From Phocaeicola coprocola DSM 17136 (GTDB lineage: Bacteria > Bacteroidota > Bacteroidia > Bacteroidales > Bacteroidaceae): a stretch of DNA of 58,828 bases. How positions within the stretch are numbered: position 1 is the stretch's first letter; every line of letters starts with the position of its first letter. Below, one piece after another: positions 28,456 through 36,887 of the stretch. The DNA is taken from contig NZ_DS981493.1 of the NCBI RefSeq assembly GCF_000154845.1, forward strand, positions 1 through 58,828. The letters are read 5' to 3'. The position numbers and the translations under genes are program-made. Below the pieces are notes generated by a model, which worked only from the letters and a program-made list of their open reading frames with translations, did not search any database and was not told the origin of the DNA.

Positions 28456-29190
28456 ATGAACTTAAGATGTGCCATTGTAGACGATGAGCCCCTAGCACTC
28501 GGGCTTCTGGAAAGTTACATAAAAAAGACACCTTTTCTGGAACTCTCCGGCAGTTATTCCAGTGCCATACAAGCCATGAAGTATTTACCCGATCATCCGG
28601 TAGATGTACTTTTTCTGGATATCCAGATGCCTGAACTCAACGGGCTGGAGTTTTCACGCATGGTATCTGAAGACACACGAATTATTTTCACTACAGCTTT
28701 CGACCAATATGCACTCGACGGCTATCGGGTAAATGCCCTCGATTACCTGCTGAAACCCATCAGCTATTCCGATTTTATGGAAGCTATCAATAAAGCTGTA
28801 AAATGGTTTGAACTACAGCAAAAAGCAGATAAGCAAAGCACGGAAGGAGATTCAGACGAGAATAAAAAAGACTATATATACGTAAAAAGTGATTACAAAC
28901 TAATACAAATAGAGCTTAACAAAATATTATACATAGAAGGCCTGAAAGACTATATCAAAATTCATCTTGAGAATGAAGACAGACCTATCCTGTCATTGGT
29001 CAGCATGCGTGTCATGGAAGAAAAGCTTCCGGCCAACCAGTTTATCCGTGTACACCGGTCTTTTATCGTACAGAAACAGAAAATAAAAGTTATCGACAAA
29101 GGACGAATCGTATTCGGAAAAGATTATATTCCGATCTCTGACAGTTACAAACAGGAACTTCAAAATTATGTTAATGAACATATTGTTTAG
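28456..29190 (+). CDS. LytTR-family response regulator
   Basis: A 244-residue regulator: receiver domain with the acidic pair DDEP at residues 9-12 and the phospho-acceptor Asp in VLFLDIQMPELNG (about 55), the conserved Lys in LLKPIS (about 105), and a C-terminal LytTR DNA-binding domain (YVKSDYKLIQIELNKILYIE onward, ending in RVHRSFIVQ). Encoded 18 bp after the kinase; they form a pair. Targets are unknown; the efflux operon just upstream is an obvious candidate. Confidence 0.93.
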   Translation: MNLRCAIVDDEPLALGLLESYIKKTPFLELSGSYSSAIQAMKYLPDHPVDVLFLDIQMPELNGLEFSRMVSEDTRIIFTTAFDQYALDGYRVNALDYLLKPISYSDFMEAINKAVKWFELQQKADKQSTEGDSDENKKDYIYVKSDYKLIQIELNKILYIEGLKDYIKIHLENEDRPILSLVSMRVMEEKLPANQFIRVHRSFIVQKQKIKVIDKGRIVFGKDYIPISDSYKQELQNYVNEHIV

Positions 29191-29250
29191 TCAGAGTACT
29201 ATTATTTAACTTTTTTTTACTGCACATTTTGAAGTTTTTTGCGCAAAGGC

Positions 29251-29281
29251 TTGTCACTTCTAAATATAACCTCTATATTTG
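29251..29281 (+). promoter_or_regulatory. Promoter in front of a possible small RNA
   Basis: TTG (29251-29253), 20 bp, TATATTTG (29274-29281): fits the Bacteroidetes consensus at both boxes. It points at a stretch with no gene for over 300 bp but with a terminator 80 bp on. Confidence 0.6.
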
Positions 29282-29287
29282 TAGAGT

Positions 29288-29403
29288 ACATAATAAGAAC
29301 AGAAGTTGTGAAACTTCTTATTTGAATAGTTTAGTTAAGTCTAGTTTAGTTTTTGTGTTGTGATACTCCTGCTGAAAGTGTTCATCAGGAGTATCTTTTT
29401 TTA
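29288..29403 (+). ncRNA. Possible small RNA of about 115 nt
   Basis: A stand-alone promoter at 29251-29281 would start RNA near 29288. The RNA contains a 7-bp hairpin, AGAAGTT/AACTTCT around 29301-29318, a U-rich single-stranded middle and ends in a rho-independent terminator (29362-29403). No reading frame of useful length lies inside. Ends and existence are inferred from sequence. The alternative is that the hairpin is only the terminator of the regulator operon and the promoter match is chance. Confidence 0.4.
29362..29403 (+). terminator. Rho-independent terminator
   Basis: Perfect 10-bp stem GATACTCCTG (29362-29371) with CAGGAGTATC (29386-29395), 14-nt loop, followed by eight T residues. 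Confidence 0.9.
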
Positions 29404-29607
29404 TAATATTTCTCTTCTATCAATAAATTCGCAGGATAAAGCATAAATTGATTATATTTTCGTATTTTTGAATTCTGTATCGCTCCGGCGGTATCAAGAA
29501 ATAACTTTTAAAAGCGTTATAACCTCCGGTAAATAAAGAGATTGCAGTTCCACGCTTTTTGTATTACTTAAATGTCTTTTCGGGACTGAAGGACTGTACT
29601 TAATATT

Positions 29608-29904
29608 ATGGAAAATCAAGAAAAGATGTCGGGCAATCCCGTACACCAAACAATTATCATTCGGGAAGAATCCAGAAAATCGAACGGTCTGGGAACTGCC
29701 GGATTTGTACTGGCTCTGCTGGCGCTTTTAGGATGCTGGGTACCTGTACTCAACTGGATATTGTGGCTGCTGGGATTCATTTTTTCGTTTATCGGCATAT
29801 TCAAATCTCCCCGCGGACTAGCCATTGCCGGATTGTGCATCAGCTTGGTAGACTTAATTCCGTTAATCCTCCTTTTAGGATTCGCAGCCGCCTTACTAAT
29901 CTGA
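29608..29904 (+). CDS. Small membrane protein, DUF4190-like
   Basis: A 98-residue protein: a 28-residue polar N-terminus, then hydrophobic segments at about 30-62 (LGTAGFVLALLALLGCWVPV and the following helix) and 70-97, separated by a FKSPRG turn. Small hairpin membrane proteins of this type are often called DUF4190. No function can be assigned. About 200 bp upstream, after the small-RNA terminator, there is nothing else I can support. Confidence 0.7.
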   Translation: MENQEKMSGNPVHQTIIIREESRKSNGLGTAGFVLALLALLGCWVPVLNWILWLLGFIFSFIGIFKSPRGLAIAGLCISLVDLIPLILLLGFAAALLI

Positions 29905-30050
29905 TAATAAACAAATTACCCTAAATAAGCGATTTATTTAAAGCTTCTGATAAACCGATTTATCCCTATTCATAAAATATCTAATAAAAGAAGGTAATCT
30001 TTCAATAAAAATTTGTACAATTTTTTTCAAAATATCACCTTCTTTTCAGG

Positions 30051-30068
30051 AAAATATCAGCATATTTT
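30051..30068. repeat. 18-bp palindromic element, copy 1
   Basis: AAAATATCAGCATATTTT: 7-bp inverted arms around CAGC, 45 bp upstream of the epimerase lipoprotein gene. Its exact reverse complement recurs at 49154-49171 and with one change at 49133-49150. A TTGTACAA motif lies 30 bp away (30013-30020), as also near the other copies. Possible operator. Confidence 0.5.
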
Positions 30069-30112
30069 TTATTAGCATTGCTTAACATTATATCAAACCA
30101 ATATAAACACGT

Positions 30113-31252
30113 ATGAAACAATCTGTATATATCCTCGCCTGTATGGCTTTTGCCTGCATGTTCAACTCCTGTGGCGGAAACAAATTTATCTCCTCGTCAG
30201 GATTACACTCTGCTCATTTCCAACAAAAGGTAGACGGAGAAAAAACCTGTCTGTATAGGATCTACAACAAAAATGGTGTTGAAGCATGTATTACCAACTA
30301 TGGTGCACGGGTAGTATCCCTCATGGTTCCCGACCGTAACGGAAAAATGGAAGATGTAGTATGCGGCTTTTCTGATATAAACAGCTACACCAGCCAGTCA
30401 CAAAACTATGGTGCTACCGTGGGGCGATACATCGGACGTATCCTGCATGCTAGATATACAATGAATGGTAAGGAATACCACTTGCAAGCCAATCACGCTG
30501 ACGGACATACCGCTCATGGAGGCAATCCGAATTTTGGTGCACGAATGTGGAAAGCCAGACAAACCTCTCCCTCGTCTGTTACACTGACTTATCTTTCTCC
30601 CGATGGAGAAAACGGATTTCCAGGGAATCTGCATATAGAGCTGACTTATACAGTCACTGAAGATAATGCGTTAGATATATCCTACAAGGCTACCACGGAT
30701 AAACCTACCGTTCTTAACTTGTGTAACCATTCATTCTTTAATATATCGGGAAACCTGAACAGCAGCGTAGAAAATCAGACCATGTGGGTAGATGCCGACT
30801 ATTTCACTCCTTACGACAGCAAGAAATGCGTAACAGGAGAATTCTGGCCCGTAGAAAGTACACCACTGAATTTCAAACAACCTCATGCAATAGGTGAACA
30901 TATAAACGACGACTATGGACAGTTGCATGTAGTGAACGGTTACGATCATGCCTGGGCACTTAACCATCCGGGAGATGATACTCGCCCGGCAGCATGGATA
31001 TATGATGAAAAAAGTGGACGTAAAATGGAAATTTATACTACCGAACCAGCAGTCCACATATATACAGGAAACGGACTGAAAGGCAAGGTCGAAGGTAAGA
31101 ACGGCATCTATTATCCGTTCCGAGGAGCCGTATGCTTCGAAACATGTCATTTTCAGGACAGCCCGAACAACCCGCAGTTTCCTTCTACAGCATTGGCTCC
31201 GGGAGAAATATTCCAAAGCCATACCATGTACAAGTTCGTTATAGAAAAATAA
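30113..31252 (+). CDS. Aldose 1-epimerase (mutarotase) lipoprotein
   Basis: A 379-residue GalM-type epimerase with a lipoprotein signal peptide (lipid-attached Cys in FNSCGG near residue 20). Family blocks: TNYGARVVSLMVPDRNG, HGGNPNFGARMW, the catalytic His in NLCNHSFFNI, DHAWAL, and the Glu in GAVCFETCHFQDSPN. It interconverts alpha and beta anomers of aldoses such as galactose or glucose. Membrane attachment places it in the periplasm or at the outer membrane, as with other Bacteroides sugar enzymes. No transporter or SusCD pair lies next to it. Confidence 0.92.
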   Translation: MKQSVYILACMAFACMFNSCGGNKFISSSGLHSAHFQQKVDGEKTCLYRIYNKNGVEACITNYGARVVSLMVPDRNGKMEDVVCGFSDINSYTSQSQNYGATVGRYIGRILHARYTMNGKEYHLQANHADGHTAHGGNPNFGARMWKARQTSPSSVTLTYLSPDGENGFPGNLHIELTYTVTEDNALDISYKATTDKPTVLNLCNHSFFNISGNLNSSVENQTMWVDADYFTPYDSKKCVTGEFWPVESTPLNFKQPHAIGEHINDDYGQLHVVNGYDHAWALNHPGDDTRPAAWIYDEKSGRKMEIYTTEPAVHIYTGNGLKGKVEGKNGIYYPFRGAVCFETCHFQDSPNNPQFPSTALAPGEIFQSHTMYKFVIEK

Positions 31253-31363
31253 CAGGTCTTTGGGTGATATTCAGCAAATTGGAACAGTTTTTCTGTATAA
31301 ACAGTTATCGCAATGTGATATTTTATGGCAACATTTGCATAACAAACAGAAAAACAAAAATAT

Positions 31364-32203
31364 ATGTTCAAAAAAAAGCAATATATCCATGTCTTGCATA
31401 GCCTGTTGGGCTGCTTTTTACTTGGAAGTACAATCATAGCCCAGACTGGATGCGATATGATAGAATATCACCCCTACGATTTAAACATAGAGGGAGAAAC
31501 TAATATTAATGAAAGGAACATTCAGTCGATAGAAGCCAGTACAGCCGGAAAGCAAAGTATCTCGTTTGCACTTATCAGCGATACCCAGCGCTGGTATGAC
31601 GAAACGGAAGATGCAGTAAATGCAATCAACGGACGAAATGATATCGATTTCGTAATACACTGTGGCGACTTATCCGATTTCGGTATGAAAATGGAATTCG
31701 AAGAACAACGTGACCGTTTGAACCGACTGAACGTTCCTTATGTATGCTTACTAGGTAATCACGACTGTCTTGCTACCGGAAAAGAAGTGTTCAATACGAT
31801 CTTCGGCAATGAAAATTTTTCGTTTACCGGTGGAGATACTCATTTTATATGCCTGAATACGAATGCGTTGGAGTTTGATTATTCGGAAGCTGTTCCCAAC
31901 CTTTTGTTTCTAGAAGATGAACTGAAACACGTTCCGTCTCAAGCAAAAAAGACAGTAGTGGCAATGCATGCACCTCCTTACTCTGAACAGTTCAATAACA
32001 ATATAGCAAAAGTATTCCAGTATTACATTACTCAGTTCCCGTCCTTGCAATTCTGCGTGTACGGACATGTACACAGCTTTAATGAAAATGAGTTTTTCGA
32101 TGACGGCATTATGTACTATTCTGCTCCTTCCATAAACAAGCGGAGCTATATTTATTTTTCTATCACCCCAAACGGTTACGATTATGAACTGGTCAATTTT
32201 TAA
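31364..32203 (+). CDS. Calcineurin-like phosphoesterase lipoprotein
   Basis: A 279-residue protein with a lipoprotein-type leader (Cys in IAQTGCDMIEY, about residue 30). The metallophosphoesterase motifs follow: ISDTQRW (Gln where many members have His), HCGDLSD, LGNHDC, a His in AMHAPPY and GHVH near the end. It hydrolyses phosphate esters with two metal ions; the substrate is unknown. The start of the barrel-protein gene overlaps its end by 20 bp, so the two are translated from one mRNA. Confidence 0.87.
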   Translation: MFKKKQYIHVLHSLLGCFLLGSTIIAQTGCDMIEYHPYDLNIEGETNINERNIQSIEASTAGKQSISFALISDTQRWYDETEDAVNAINGRNDIDFVIHCGDLSDFGMKMEFEEQRDRLNRLNVPYVCLLGNHDCLATGKEVFNTIFGNENFSFTGGDTHFICLNTNALEFDYSEAVPNLLFLEDELKHVPSQAKKTVVAMHAPPYSEQFNNNIAKVFQYYITQFPSLQFCVYGHVHSFNENEFFDDGIMYYSAPSINKRSYIYFSITPNGYDYELVNF

Positions 32204-32846
32204 ATATTTACTGACTCTCCTGCTGGCTTTCCCAGTCAATCTGCTTGCTATAACAGATGAACCTCAAGAGGTTTCCGATACTAAAAGATGGGACAAACGT
32301 ATACACTTAAGATATGAAGGATGGGAACGAATGAAACCTACTCACGTAAAAATGCAATATGCCGGTGGTATGGGAGTACTGTCTACCGGTGTAGGTTGGG
32401 ATTATGGTAAACGCAGGCAATGGGAAACAGATGTTCTGCTCGGATATCTGCCTGCTAAATATGCCAGCGATTTCCTTCTTACACTGACAGTAAAGCAAAA
32501 CTACATACCGTGGAGCATGAGTTTCGACAAGCATTGGGCACTAGAGCCTTTTTACTGCGGAATGTATCTTACCACCATTGCCGGAGAAGAGTTTTGGGAG
32601 AAGGAACCCGGACGCTATCCTAACCGATATTATAATTTCAGTACGAAAATTCGCCCGTATATCTTTATCGGGCAACGTATGAACTTCAATCTGAAAAACA
32701 GTATAGTACAACATATCTCTCTATTTTACGAGGTCAGTACCTGCGAGCTGTATATCATCAGCAAAGCGACCAACCGGAGTCTGACCATGAGAGATGTACT
32801 TCGCTTTTCTTTCGGTGCAAAAGTGCAACTGTTTAAGAACAAATAA
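32184..32846 (+). CDS. Probable outer-membrane barrel protein
   Basis: A 220-residue protein with a signal peptide (MNWSIFKYLLTLLLAFPVNL, cut near LLA). The mature chain shows alternating-residue strands with many aromatics and Gly (MQYAGGMGVLSTGVGWDYG, YFPAK-like turns, RPYIFIGQRMNFNL) and ends in a strand FSFGAKVQLF, as in small outer-membrane barrels. No family recognised. Overlaps the phosphoesterase gene by 20 bp, which suggests a shared task at the cell envelope. Confidence 0.72.
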   Translation: MNWSIFKYLLTLLLAFPVNLLAITDEPQEVSDTKRWDKRIHLRYEGWERMKPTHVKMQYAGGMGVLSTGVGWDYGKRRQWETDVLLGYLPAKYASDFLLTLTVKQNYIPWSMSFDKHWALEPFYCGMYLTTIAGEEFWEKEPGRYPNRYYNFSTKIRPYIFIGQRMNFNLKNSIVQHISLFYEVSTCELYIISKATNRSLTMRDVLRFSFGAKVQLFKNK

Positions 32847-32957
32847 AAGATTTTAGCTTCCCGATAATTAACAAGGCTTAAAATAAGAAAAATCGTTTCC
32901 GCCCAGTGCAGTATTTGCCTGTATCACTCATTTTAAAGATGACTAACAAAAATAATT

Positions 32958-33116
32958 ATGATGATACAGCAAATCGAACATAAATATAGCGAGGAACATA
33001 TTATGGAAAGTACCACAGTAAACAAGAAAAATACAGCAAGAACCATATGTGCCATTATCGGAGGAATCATTGTACTGAATCTCCTGTGGTGGATTGCTAT
33101 ATTATGTATACGCTAA
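32958..33116 (+). CDS. Tiny single-helix membrane protein
   Basis: A 52-codon frame from ATG 32958 to TAA 33116. The first 28 residues are polar and charged (IQQIEHKYSEEH, TTVNKKNTAR); the rest is one membrane helix (AIIGGIIVLNLLWWIAIL) ending in CIR. It is followed by a strong terminator at 33176-33209, as expected for a real gene. A shorter start at 33003 is possible. No family recognised. Confidence 0.5.
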   Translation: MMIQQIEHKYSEEHIMESTTVNKKNTARTICAIIGGIIVLNLLWWIAILCIR

Positions 33117-33175
33117 ACATATAATGCAGAAACACTCAAAATAATCTCTTTATAAACTTTCTTCCTATATGATAA

Positions 33176-33209
33176 AAAAGCTTGCTCTATGTGAATAGGG
33201 CAAGCTTTT
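33176..33209. terminator. Two-way terminator between convergent genes
   Basis: Stem AAAAGCTTGC (33176-33185) with GCAAGCTTTT (33200-33209); A and T runs on the two sides make it work in both directions, for the small membrane gene (+) and lutABC (-). Confidence 0.85.
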
Positions 33210-33231
33210 ATTCAGGTCAAAAAGAGAACTG

Positions 33232-33852
33232 TCAAACCAGAATTACCGTAACACTGCGGGCTCCGTGTGCCCCCATAACAAGCGCCTGTTCGATATCGGC
33301 TGTCTTCGAAGGACCAGAAATGAATACGCCATAGCCATATTCGCCTGTATCGATTCGCTTATAAGCCTCGTGCATGTTATTTACCAGATTGTTTCTGTCG
33401 AGTATAATCACCAGCGCTTCGGATATAAAATATACGGCACGTTGTTCCACATCTTGTGTCAACCATACTGCTCCATTCTCACAGACTCCTATACGTCCAT
33501 CGACGATTGCTACATCAGTACCATCCAGATCTCCCGATTCCTCTACATCGTCCGGATGAAAAGTACTACAAGTAATGGGTTGTATTGTATTTCCTGTCTT
33601 TATTTCCTTTATTGTTGAAGCAATGCGTTTGGCATCAGGATATGCAGCCTTTATCACGTCATTGACATTTTCCTTATCTTTCAGTATTACAGCCTGTCCG
33701 CCTACTTGTTTTATAACCTCGCAAAACTTCGAAAGTTTGTCTTCGTATGTAAGAGCTTCATGCTCCAAGGCGGACAAATCGGGCTTTTCATAACGCACTC
33801 TGGTATTGCGGCGTATGCTTTGCAATATGTCTTCTCTGCTACTCATACTCAT
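33232..33852 (-). CDS. lutC: Lactate utilisation protein C
   Basis: A 206-residue LutC/YkgG (DUF162) protein. It starts MSMSSREDILQSIRRN, and shows the family core DVAIVDGRIGVCENGAVWL and the C-terminal GPSKTADIEQALVMGAHG. With LutA and LutB it oxidises L-lactate to pyruvate in Bacillus; LutC is the non-FeS subunit. Last gene of the operon, overlapping lutB by 4 bp. Confidence 0.93.
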   Translation of the reverse strand: MSMSSREDILQSIRRNTRVRYEKPDLSALEHEALTYEDKLSKFCEVIKQVGGQAVILKDKENVNDVIKAAYPDAKRIASTIKEIKTGNTIQPITCSTFHPDDVEESGDLDGTDVAIVDGRIGVCENGAVWLTQDVEQRAVYFISEALVIILDRNNLVNNMHEAYKRIDTGEYGYGVFISGPSKTADIEQALVMGAHGARSVTVILV

Positions 33853-35216
33853 TTCACTTTATTCTTTTTCCACATTTCATTGAAGCTCTCTTTGGCAAAT
33901 TCAGGTATTTCACGTTCTTTACCCCAATCATTCAAGTCGTTGTATATCATGCCTCGAGGCAATGAGTTTACAATCGGAGCATTTTTTAAAGCGAAGTTGA
34001 ACAATGCCGGACGCGACATAAGGAATTTCATTCCACCTGACATCAGTTTCTTGGAAGAGCTGGCTACCCCCAGTGTATGCAACTGCTGTCTCCAGTGATA
34101 AATCTGATCGGCCAAATCTACCTTTGCAGGACACACGTTCTGACATGAATAGCACAACGAACATGCCGATACGTTGTCATAGTAATGAAGAGGTGCCTTC
34201 AGCATACCCAAATTGATACCGATAGGACCAGGGATAAAGTAAGTATATGAATAACCTCCCGAACGACGATAGACCGGACAGGTATTCATACACGCTCCAC
34301 AACGAAGACAGTTCAAGGCTTTTACATGTTCCTGATCGGCCAAAATACGGCTTCGGCCATTGTCTACAATGATGATATGCAGCTCTCCCCCTTTACGAGG
34401 TTTCCGATAATGAGATGTATAAGTCGTAATAGGCTGTCCTGTACCTGAACGAGCAAGCAGACGGGTAAATACTCCCAGTGCATCACGGTCCGGCACAATC
34501 TTCTCCATGCCGAACGCCGTTATCTGAAGTTTGGGCTGTGATGTTCCCATATCAGCATTGCCTTCGTTGGTACAAACGACACATTCTCCGGTTGAAGCGA
34601 CAGCAAAATTCGCACCCGTCATAGCAGCTTCGGCTTCGATAAACTTACGACGCAGGTTTTTACGGGCAGCATGAGTAAGATAGGTCTGGTCATTATTGCC
34701 AGGCTCTGTTCCCATCTCGCGGACGAACAACTCTCCGATCTCTTCTTTCTTAACATGGATAGCAGGAAGTACGATATGGCTCGGACGTTTATGCATCAGC
34801 TGAAGAATACGCTCTCCCAAATCGCTTTCTACGACCTCTATACCTTTCTTCTCAAGAAATTCATTCAGTCCACATTCCTCTGCCAGCATTGATTTGCTTT
34901 TGATAAAATGCTTCACCTGATGTCCGTTCAATATATTATAGACAATGGAACAATATTCATCGGCATCTTTCGCCCAATATACATAAGCTCCGTTGGCCAA
35001 GGCATTTTTTTCAAACTCCAACAGCAACTGATCCAGGTGGCTGTTGCTATACATCTTTATGGCAGATGCCATATCACGTAAATATTCCCATTCAGGAACC
35101 TCTTTGCTCACTTTATCACGCTTGGCACGAACCATCCACAATGTTTCATCGTGCCATGCTGCCAGTTCTTTATTCTCCAGAAACTTTCCGGCAGCTTTTG
35201 AATGTTTCGTACTCAT
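33849..35216 (-). CDS. lutB: Lactate utilisation iron-sulfur protein B
   Basis: A 455-residue LutB. The N-terminal 300 residues are the DUF162-like domain (ASTGECVVCTNEGNADM near 215), followed by two 4Fe-4S motifs, CLRCGACMNTCPVYRR (about 300) and CSLCYSCQNVCPAKVDL (about 350). It passes electrons in the lactate oxidation complex. It overlaps lutA upstream and lutC downstream by 4 bp each, so the three are translationally coupled. Confidence 0.94.
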   Translation of the reverse strand: MSTKHSKAAGKFLENKELAAWHDETLWMVRAKRDKVSKEVPEWEYLRDMASAIKMYSNSHLDQLLLEFEKNALANGAYVYWAKDADEYCSIVYNILNGHQVKHFIKSKSMLAEECGLNEFLEKKGIEVVESDLGERILQLMHKRPSHIVLPAIHVKKEEIGELFVREMGTEPGNNDQTYLTHAARKNLRRKFIEAEAAMTGANFAVASTGECVVCTNEGNADMGTSQPKLQITAFGMEKIVPDRDALGVFTRLLARSGTGQPITTYTSHYRKPRKGGELHIIIVDNGRSRILADQEHVKALNCLRCGACMNTCPVYRRSGGYSYTYFIPGPIGINLGMLKAPLHYYDNVSACSLCYSCQNVCPAKVDLADQIYHWRQQLHTLGVASSSKKLMSGGMKFLMSRPALFNFALKNAPIVNSLPRGMIYNDLNDWGKEREIPEFAKESFNEMWKKNKVK

Positions 35217-35956
35217 AATCCTGCAGCTAATACTTGAACAATATGAATGGTCTTTATAGGAAGCTTCTCACGCGAGATAATACCGTTTTGATGCATCAGG
35301 CAAGAGCCATCGGCTCCTACAATATATTCGGCTCCAGTCGCCATGTGACGCTTTACTTTATCACGACCCATTTGCCCTGAAACATCGTGTTCTTCTACGG
35401 CAAACATACCGCCAAAGCCACAACATTCGTCTGGACGTTCGGGTTCTACGATCTCGATATCCTTTACCAACGACAGCAAATCGCGTAGCTTATTATAATA
35501 AGGTATGTTCAGTTCACTGGGAGAAGAGAGTTTCATCAGACGCACTCCATGACAACTGTTCTGAATACTTACTTTATGAGGAAACGAAGCCTGAAGAGAA
35601 GACGGCTTCACCACATCGTGGATAAACTCGCAGATATCGTATATCTTGCCTTCGCTGGCACAACGATGTTTTTCTCCTTCCAGCAGATTGCCATAATGAT
35701 CGCGCACGAATACTACACAACTGGCAGAAGGTCCAACTATATAATCATAACTCTCGAATAACCGGTCGAATCGCTTTGCTAATTCTTTCGATTCATTTTC
35801 GAACCCTGCATTCGCCATAGGCTGTCCGCAACAGGTTTGGTCTAACGGATAGTCTACATCTACCCCCAAACTTTTAAGGAGCTTATATGAAGCAACTCCA
35901 ACTTCGGGATAAACGGCATTGATATAGCAGGGAATAAATAATCCTACTTTCATCAT
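35213..35956 (-). CDS. lutA: Lactate utilisation protein A (CCG-domain)
   Basis: A 247-residue LutA with two CCG domains, QTCCGQPMANAG (about residues 40-51) and DECCGFGGMFAV (about 178-189), which hold an iron-sulfur cluster of the heterodisulfide reductase type. First gene of lutABC. Two adjacent ATG codons (35956 and 35953) could start it. A consensus promoter lies 26 bp upstream, giving a leader of about 20 nt. Confidence 0.93.
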   Translation of the reverse strand: MMKVGLFIPCYINAVYPEVGVASYKLLKSLGVDVDYPLDQTCCGQPMANAGFENESKELAKRFDRLFESYDYIVGPSASCVVFVRDHYGNLLEGEKHRCASEGKIYDICEFIHDVVKPSSLQASFPHKVSIQNSCHGVRLMKLSSPSELNIPYYNKLRDLLSLVKDIEIVEPERPDECCGFGGMFAVEEHDVSGQMGRDKVKRHMATGAEYIVGADGSCLMHQNGIISREKLPIKTIHIVQVLAAGL

Positions 35957-35981
35957 TTTACCTATTTTGTTTCTGTATAAA

Positions 35982-36012
35982 CAAAGGTATGCGTTATCAT
36001 TGAATAAACAAA
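35982..36012 (-). promoter_or_regulatory. Promoter of lutABC
   Basis: Minus strand TTTG (36012-36009), 19 bp, TACCTTTG (35989-35982): consensus at both boxes. Confidence 0.8.
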
Positions 36013-36114
36013 AAAAGAAAAATGAAAAAGTTTAAGAAATATGCGGTTTTTAAGAAAAAAGTAAGCGATGTCCGGTCTATACTGTATCAAAATTGAGCCA
36101 AAGGGATAAAGCGC

Positions 36115-36146
36115 GTGCACCCCGCGAATCACTTCGCAGGGTGCAC
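36115..36146 (-). ncRNA. GC-rich hairpin in the RNA leaving the 36206-36236 promoter
   Basis: Arms GTGCACCC (36115-36122) and GGGTGCAC (36139-36146) plus GCGAA/TTCGC inside, loop of 4; on the minus strand the single mismatch becomes a G-U pair, giving a continuous 14-bp stem. It stands out in AT-rich surroundings, lies about 55-85 nt downstream of the predicted start site and has no U run, so it is not a standard terminator. An 8-codon frame (36192-36166) precedes it. It could end a small RNA, or be a leader element of lutABC. Confidence 0.4.
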
Positions 36147-36205
36147 CCAACTAATAACTAACTTTTTACTTTGTGGTTTTACGTAATTTCATATGACTAA
36201 CACTG

Positions 36206-36236
36206 CAAAGATACGGTCATTTGCCTATCTCAGCAA
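36206..36236 (-). promoter_or_regulatory. Second promoter under the NarL-like operator
   Basis: Minus strand TTG (36236-36234), 20 bp, TATCTTTG (36213-36206). It sits 43 bp past the regulator's stop and points toward lutABC. The operator at 36235-36254 overlaps its -33 box, exactly as at the hemerythrin promoter. Confidence 0.7.
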
Positions 36237-36254
36237 TACCTATTTGTAGGTATT
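36235..36254 (-). promoter_or_regulatory. NarL-type operator, copy 2
   Basis: Perfect 8-bp inverted repeat AATACCTA-TTTG-TAGGTATT. Inside it, the minus strand reads TACCTAC-AA-ATAGGTA, one base from the NarL 7-2-7 consensus TACYYMT-N2-AKRRGTA. Matches copy 1 (37643-37662) at 18 of 20 positions with the same offset to the promoter. Confidence 0.65.
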
Positions 36255-36278
36255 TTAGAAGCATTCCAGATAAGAACA

Positions 36279-36887
36279 CTATATTTTCATTTTAACCTCG
36301 CTTAGTTCCACCAGCTTATTTACAATAGCATAAATAGTAAGTCCGGCCGCTGAATGAATTTGCAGCTTGCGCGTAATATTCCGTCGGTGGGTGATTACAG
36401 TATGAACAGAAATATAGAGTTTTTCGGCTATTTCCTTATTGGTCATCCCCCGTACTACGCAACCGATAATTTCTTTTTCTCTCTGACTTAGTGTATCCTG
36501 ACCGGAATCATCTTCTTCTGCAAAATTCATAAGTACAGAGATTTTCTTCTCCAAAGATTCAACATCATCAAACAGATTAATGCTTTCTTCGTATCCCTTC
36601 AACTGATTGGCATCTACAAAAGTGCAGATTAATGATACAATCTTTGTTTCCAGATGAGGATAATGTTCTTTGAAAGCATCCACATCGAACCACCCTTCGA
36701 ACTGAGGATTCACAATCAGAATATTCGGTGTATGTGCTTCCATACAATGCTGAAGTCCTTTTTTTGATGTCACTTCAATAGTCTGTATATTCATGTCAGG
36801 CAGGCGCTTCAGTACCGCAACCAGTCCGCTCCGGACTATCACCGAAGTTTCTGCCACAGCTATCAAGATTATTTCCTGAGATTTCAT
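36279..36887 (-). CDS. NarL/LuxR-type regulator with degenerate receiver
   Basis: A 202-residue regulator. The C-terminal LuxR-type helix-turn-helix is clear (LSQREKEIIGCVVRGMTNKE onward, SVHTVITHRRNITRKL, about 135-185). The N-terminal half is laid out like a receiver, but the usual phospho-acceptor Asp is absent: the third strand reads NILIVNPQFEG. Phosphorylation is therefore unlikely. No histidine kinase is near. It overlaps the hemerythrin gene by 4 bp (ATGA), so that protein may supply the signal. NarL-type sites lie at both ends of the pair, so it probably controls itself. Confidence 0.87.
   Translation of the reverse strand: MKSQEIILIAVAETSVIVRSGLVAVLKRLPDMNIQTIEVTSKKGLQHCMEAHTPNILIVNPQFEGWFDVDAFKEHYPHLETKIVSLICTFVDANQLKGYEESINLFDDVESLEKKISVLMNFAEEDDSGQDTLSQREKEIIGCVVRGMTNKEIAEKLYISVHTVITHRRNITRKLQIHSAAGLTIYAIVNKLVELSEVKMKI

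Noticed and set aside
35962..36150. 62-residue frame upstream of lutA
   Set aside because: It covers the GC-rich hairpin and the lutA promoter and has no start context; noncoding is more likely.
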